NCBI GenBank assembly: GCA_009838625.1
Contig: VXRG01000131.1
Span: 25,020 to 89,019 of the forward strand
DNA length: 64,000 bases
From: Caldilineaceae bacterium SB0664_bin_27
Lineage (GTDB): Bacteria; Chloroflexota; Anaerolineae; Caldilineales; Caldilineaceae
Direction of reading: 5' to 3'
Under the pieces are notes generated by a model. That model made no database searches. It was given only the letters and a program-made list of their open reading frames with translations, and was not told the origin of the DNA. Position numbers and translations under genes: made by a program. Shown here piece by piece: positions 59,548-64,000 of the stretch (position 1 is the first letter of the stretch; each line of letters begins with the position of its first letter).

Positions 59548-59886
59548 TCAGCGTATATCGCCGTCCCCGCGAATGACGCCCCGCTCCAACCGGTCGAAAA
59601 GCTTCTCGATATTCTGCTCGGCCACCTCCTCCAACGAAAGATCCAACTCCGTGCAGATCTGAGTCAGGTACCAGAGTACGTCTCCCAACTCGCTCTTCAA
59701 GGCCGCCCGGTCAGCATCTGAGATGACACCCTCTTTGTCGCGAAAGACCTTCTTGATCTTTCCCGCAACTTCCCCGGCTTCATTTACAAGCCCCAACGTC
59801 GGATACACAATCGAGTGATCGGTGTGGACCAGGCTCCATGTCTTGCGGGATTCCGTTTGATACCGCTTGAAATCCATCGTCGCCAT
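59548..59886 (-). CDS. MazG-like nucleotide pyrophosphohydrolase
   Basis: LGLVNEAGEVAGKIKKVFRDKEGV..LKSELGDVLWYLTQICTELDLSLEEVAEQNIEKL. Confidence 0.9.
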   Translation of the reverse strand: MATMDFKRYQTESRKTWSLVHTDHSIVYPTLGLVNEAGEVAGKIKKVFRDKEGVISDADRAALKSELGDVLWYLTQICTELDLSLEEVAEQNIEKLFDRLERGVIRGDGDIR

Positions 59887-60096
59887 GCCTCTCTCTTTCT
59901 CTGAAAATGGGGTAACTGCTCAGCCATATCCAACTTGCGCCCCGGAGTGTGGCGAGCCGAACTGTTTCTCGCTCCCTTTCACTTTTTTCACCTTTGGGCG
60001 CCCCCCAACAAGACCGTTCCGGCATCCCGGTCGTTAACCACCATCCACCAATGCCTGCCAAAACCTGGAAACCAAAAACTGAAAACTGGCGGACAT

Positions 60097-60125
60097 AAAA
60101 AGGCCCGACCATGCAGTCGGGCCTT
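60097..60125 (-). terminator. Rho-independent terminator of gyrB
   Basis: Minus strand AAGGCCCGAC-TGCATG-GTCGGGCCTT followed by TTT just after the gyrB stop. Confidence 0.85.
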
Positions 60126-60144
60126 GCGTCCGTCGCCGCCGCGG

Positions 60145-62145
<2,001 letters not shown>

Positions 62146-62272
62146 TCAACCCCATTACATCCTCGCTGGCTATGGTTCCCCGCTCCGGGTTACTCATCAA
62201 ACCGGAACGGCCCGGGTTAGCCGGAGGGAGATCGGGGAGCCTTCGCAACTCTCAGATATCGTTGTTAACATG

Positions 62273-63238
62273 TCAGGCAAAACTATCCGTCTCTTCCTGC
62301 TGCATCGCCAATATGCGCGTCCGGTAAAAGACCAGTAGTGACATCGCCAGACCCGTGCCGATGAAGGTGTTCCCCAACGTGGCAAAGGCCACGCCCAGCG
62401 TATGCCACTGAGTGATCTGGCGAAAAAGCAACGCCATACCCGTCGAAATCAGCATTGTCAGCAGAACAAATCCAACGGTGGGCCAGAAGTTTTTCCGCAC
62501 CAGGTGGATGCTGCGGCGCACCGCGTTCCCAACCGCCAGATCGTCCAGCACCAGGGCCGTCGTCACAAAGTAGAGATAGAGCAGGATCACCATGACCAGG
62601 CCGACGAACAGGAACAACGCCCCGGATCCTAGCACAGGGCTGATTAGCGCCAGCACCGTAACCCCGATCACCCCGGGAATGTAGATCATCATCAGGCCGA
62701 GGCAGAAGAAAACCAGGAATCCGATCGTGCGTAGCCAGTGGCGGACGATGCGGCCCGCCAGCAGGTTGATCGAGAGCTCCTTCTGCGCCTCCCCGATCGG
62801 CAGATTCTGGGCCAGCAGATTCATATAGGTCGCGCCAATCAACAGACCGGCCAGTCCAAAGAGCAGTGACAGCAGGCCCGCCGCGCCGATCGAGTCGACT
62901 TCGACGCTGGGATGGGTTCCTTTTATGCCAGGCAACGTCGCCAGCAGGCTCGGCACGCGATACATCAGGCCGTTGACCAGAAACTGGGCCAGATTGCTCG
63001 TCTCGCCGAATACTTCAAGTATCTCACTCATCTGGTCCAGAGGAACCGGACTTCCCTCCACCAGTTGCGGTTCTGTTGCCAGTTCCGTGTAGAAATCGGC
63101 CAGCCTACCCAATAAGGGGCTGATACTCCAACGGGGCAGAATCCACAACAGCGCGTCCAGCAGCAGAGGCAACAGCAGCAGGCCAGGACGCTGGCTGACA
63201 AAGCGATAGCCGGTTGAAATACTGTCTATGATACCCAC
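62273..63238 (-). CDS. Polytopic membrane protein of unknown function
   Basis: ORF with multiple hydrophobic segments; GTG start. Confidence 0.6.
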   Translation of the reverse strand: MGIIDSISTGYRFVSQRPGLLLLPLLLDALLWILPRWSISPLLGRLADFYTELATEPQLVEGSPVPLDQMSEILEVFGETSNLAQFLVNGLMYRVPSLLATLPGIKGTHPSVEVDSIGAAGLLSLLFGLAGLLIGATYMNLLAQNLPIGEAQKELSINLLAGRIVRHWLRTIGFLVFFCLGLMMIYIPGVIGVTVLALISPVLGSGALFLFVGLVMVILLYLYFVTTALVLDDLAVGNAVRRSIHLVRKNFWPTVGFVLLTMLISTGMALLFRQITQWHTLGVAFATLGNTFIGTGLAMSLLVFYRTRILAMQQEETDSFA

Positions 63239-63670
63239 AAACGCTTCCCGGTTCGGCTAGGCAAACCCATCCCGATTCCGTCCTCAAACTGGCGTTTTTG
63301 CATCGCAGTTTAGCCTTCTGATTTTATCACATACGCCGGAAAAACGCGAACGACAGCGCCCCAGGGTGCAGTCCAAAATGAGGGTGAGAATCAGGCTACT
63401 CTGGGGAGTTATACCGGGATTCACAGCCCGCTACTCTGGAGAATCACAAATCTGTGATACACGCCAGAATTGGACGCGTTTCATATACATCGGCAGGCAA
63501 CCAGGCTTGGGGCGTTCCCTTCCTTCTCATTTCTGGAAACCTGCAAAAAAACTGTACGCCTTCGGCAAACCACCAACCGCGAACACCCGCATTGCCCCGC
63601 CGATTGTGCGGCCAAAATCAGCTTGAAAACACGCTCCCACTGCGCCTCAATTTCCCCCGACTTTTGACCA

Positions 63671-63790
63671 AAAGTGTTGCATTTCCATTGGTGCATTTTT
63701 TTCGCTCCTTTTTTCCCCTCTTTTGCCCTTTTTCTCTCTGGTCAGGAGCCCAAAAACAGAAATGCAACACTTTGGCGGAAAATGCAACAC
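63671..63790. repeat. Cluster of three AAATGCAACAC motifs (one inverted, two direct 20 bp apart)
   Basis: AAAGTGTTGCATTTC 63671-63685; GAAATGCAACACTTT 63759-63773; AAATGCAACAC 63780-63790. Confidence 0.8.
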
Positions 63791-64000
63791 CTTCGCGGCC
63801 CCTTTCGCGTCCCCCGCCGCAGCGCCGAAAGACCGTCCCTCAACAATCGAAATGATGAACTGGAGTCCCCCGCAGAAGCTGGACAAAACGGCAGAGTCCG
63901 CGCATTCCCGCCCGCCTGCGCAAGCCGACGTGCACATATGAAAGCATCCCAAAATGGTGGCGAACTTTCATATATCTTATCCAACGACAACACCGCGGCC

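Noticed and set aside
59479-59560. Hairpin after sigA (GAGGGACTGAG..CTCAGTCCTC) as terminator
   Set aside because: Imperfect stem with long loop and only a weak T-tract; not enough to call.

Overview
The window is a GC-rich bacterial chromosome segment. Its gene content (many Dpp/Opp transporters, PA14 lipoprotein, MlrC/PhyH/Ldh catabolic genes) suggests Chloroflexota, possibly Caldilineae-like; this is inference only. Most of it is a catabolic and transport region with three peptide/opine-type ABC systems, one ribose-type sugar ABC system, oxidoreductases, epimerases, phytanoyl-CoA dioxygenases, RraA and a P450. It is followed by housekeeping genes: an arginine cluster argC-(SpoU methylase)-argB-argD-GNAT-carA, sigA, a MazG-like gene and gyrB. 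A ~6 kb accessory/defence island (about 5.2-11.1 kb) carries a tight SIR2-HerA-KTSC operon, an Mrr-like endonuclease and a complete IS5-family element. The strongest hunting results are: (i) an OsmC-family gene (56031-56504, minus) with one in-frame TGA exactly where the catalytic Cys is expected, so a candidate selenoprotein missed by ORF calling; (ii) the SIR2-HerA operon with a KTSC-domain third gene; (iii) an ECF-like sigma factor fused to a bifunctional-nuclease (DUF151) domain with an internal RBS/start; (iv) a perfect 16-bp parS site and a second one-mismatch site; (v) an IS5/IS427-like element with intact A_AAA_AAG frameshift signal and a stop codon supplied by its CTAG target duplication; (vi) three tandem paralogous Cache-type lipoproteins; (vii) strong perfect hairpins directly after all three full-length substrate-binding-protein genes; (viii) a promoter-leader-terminator arrangement upstream of argC. 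No searches were run. Assignments rest on reading motifs in the supplied translations and nucleotides.
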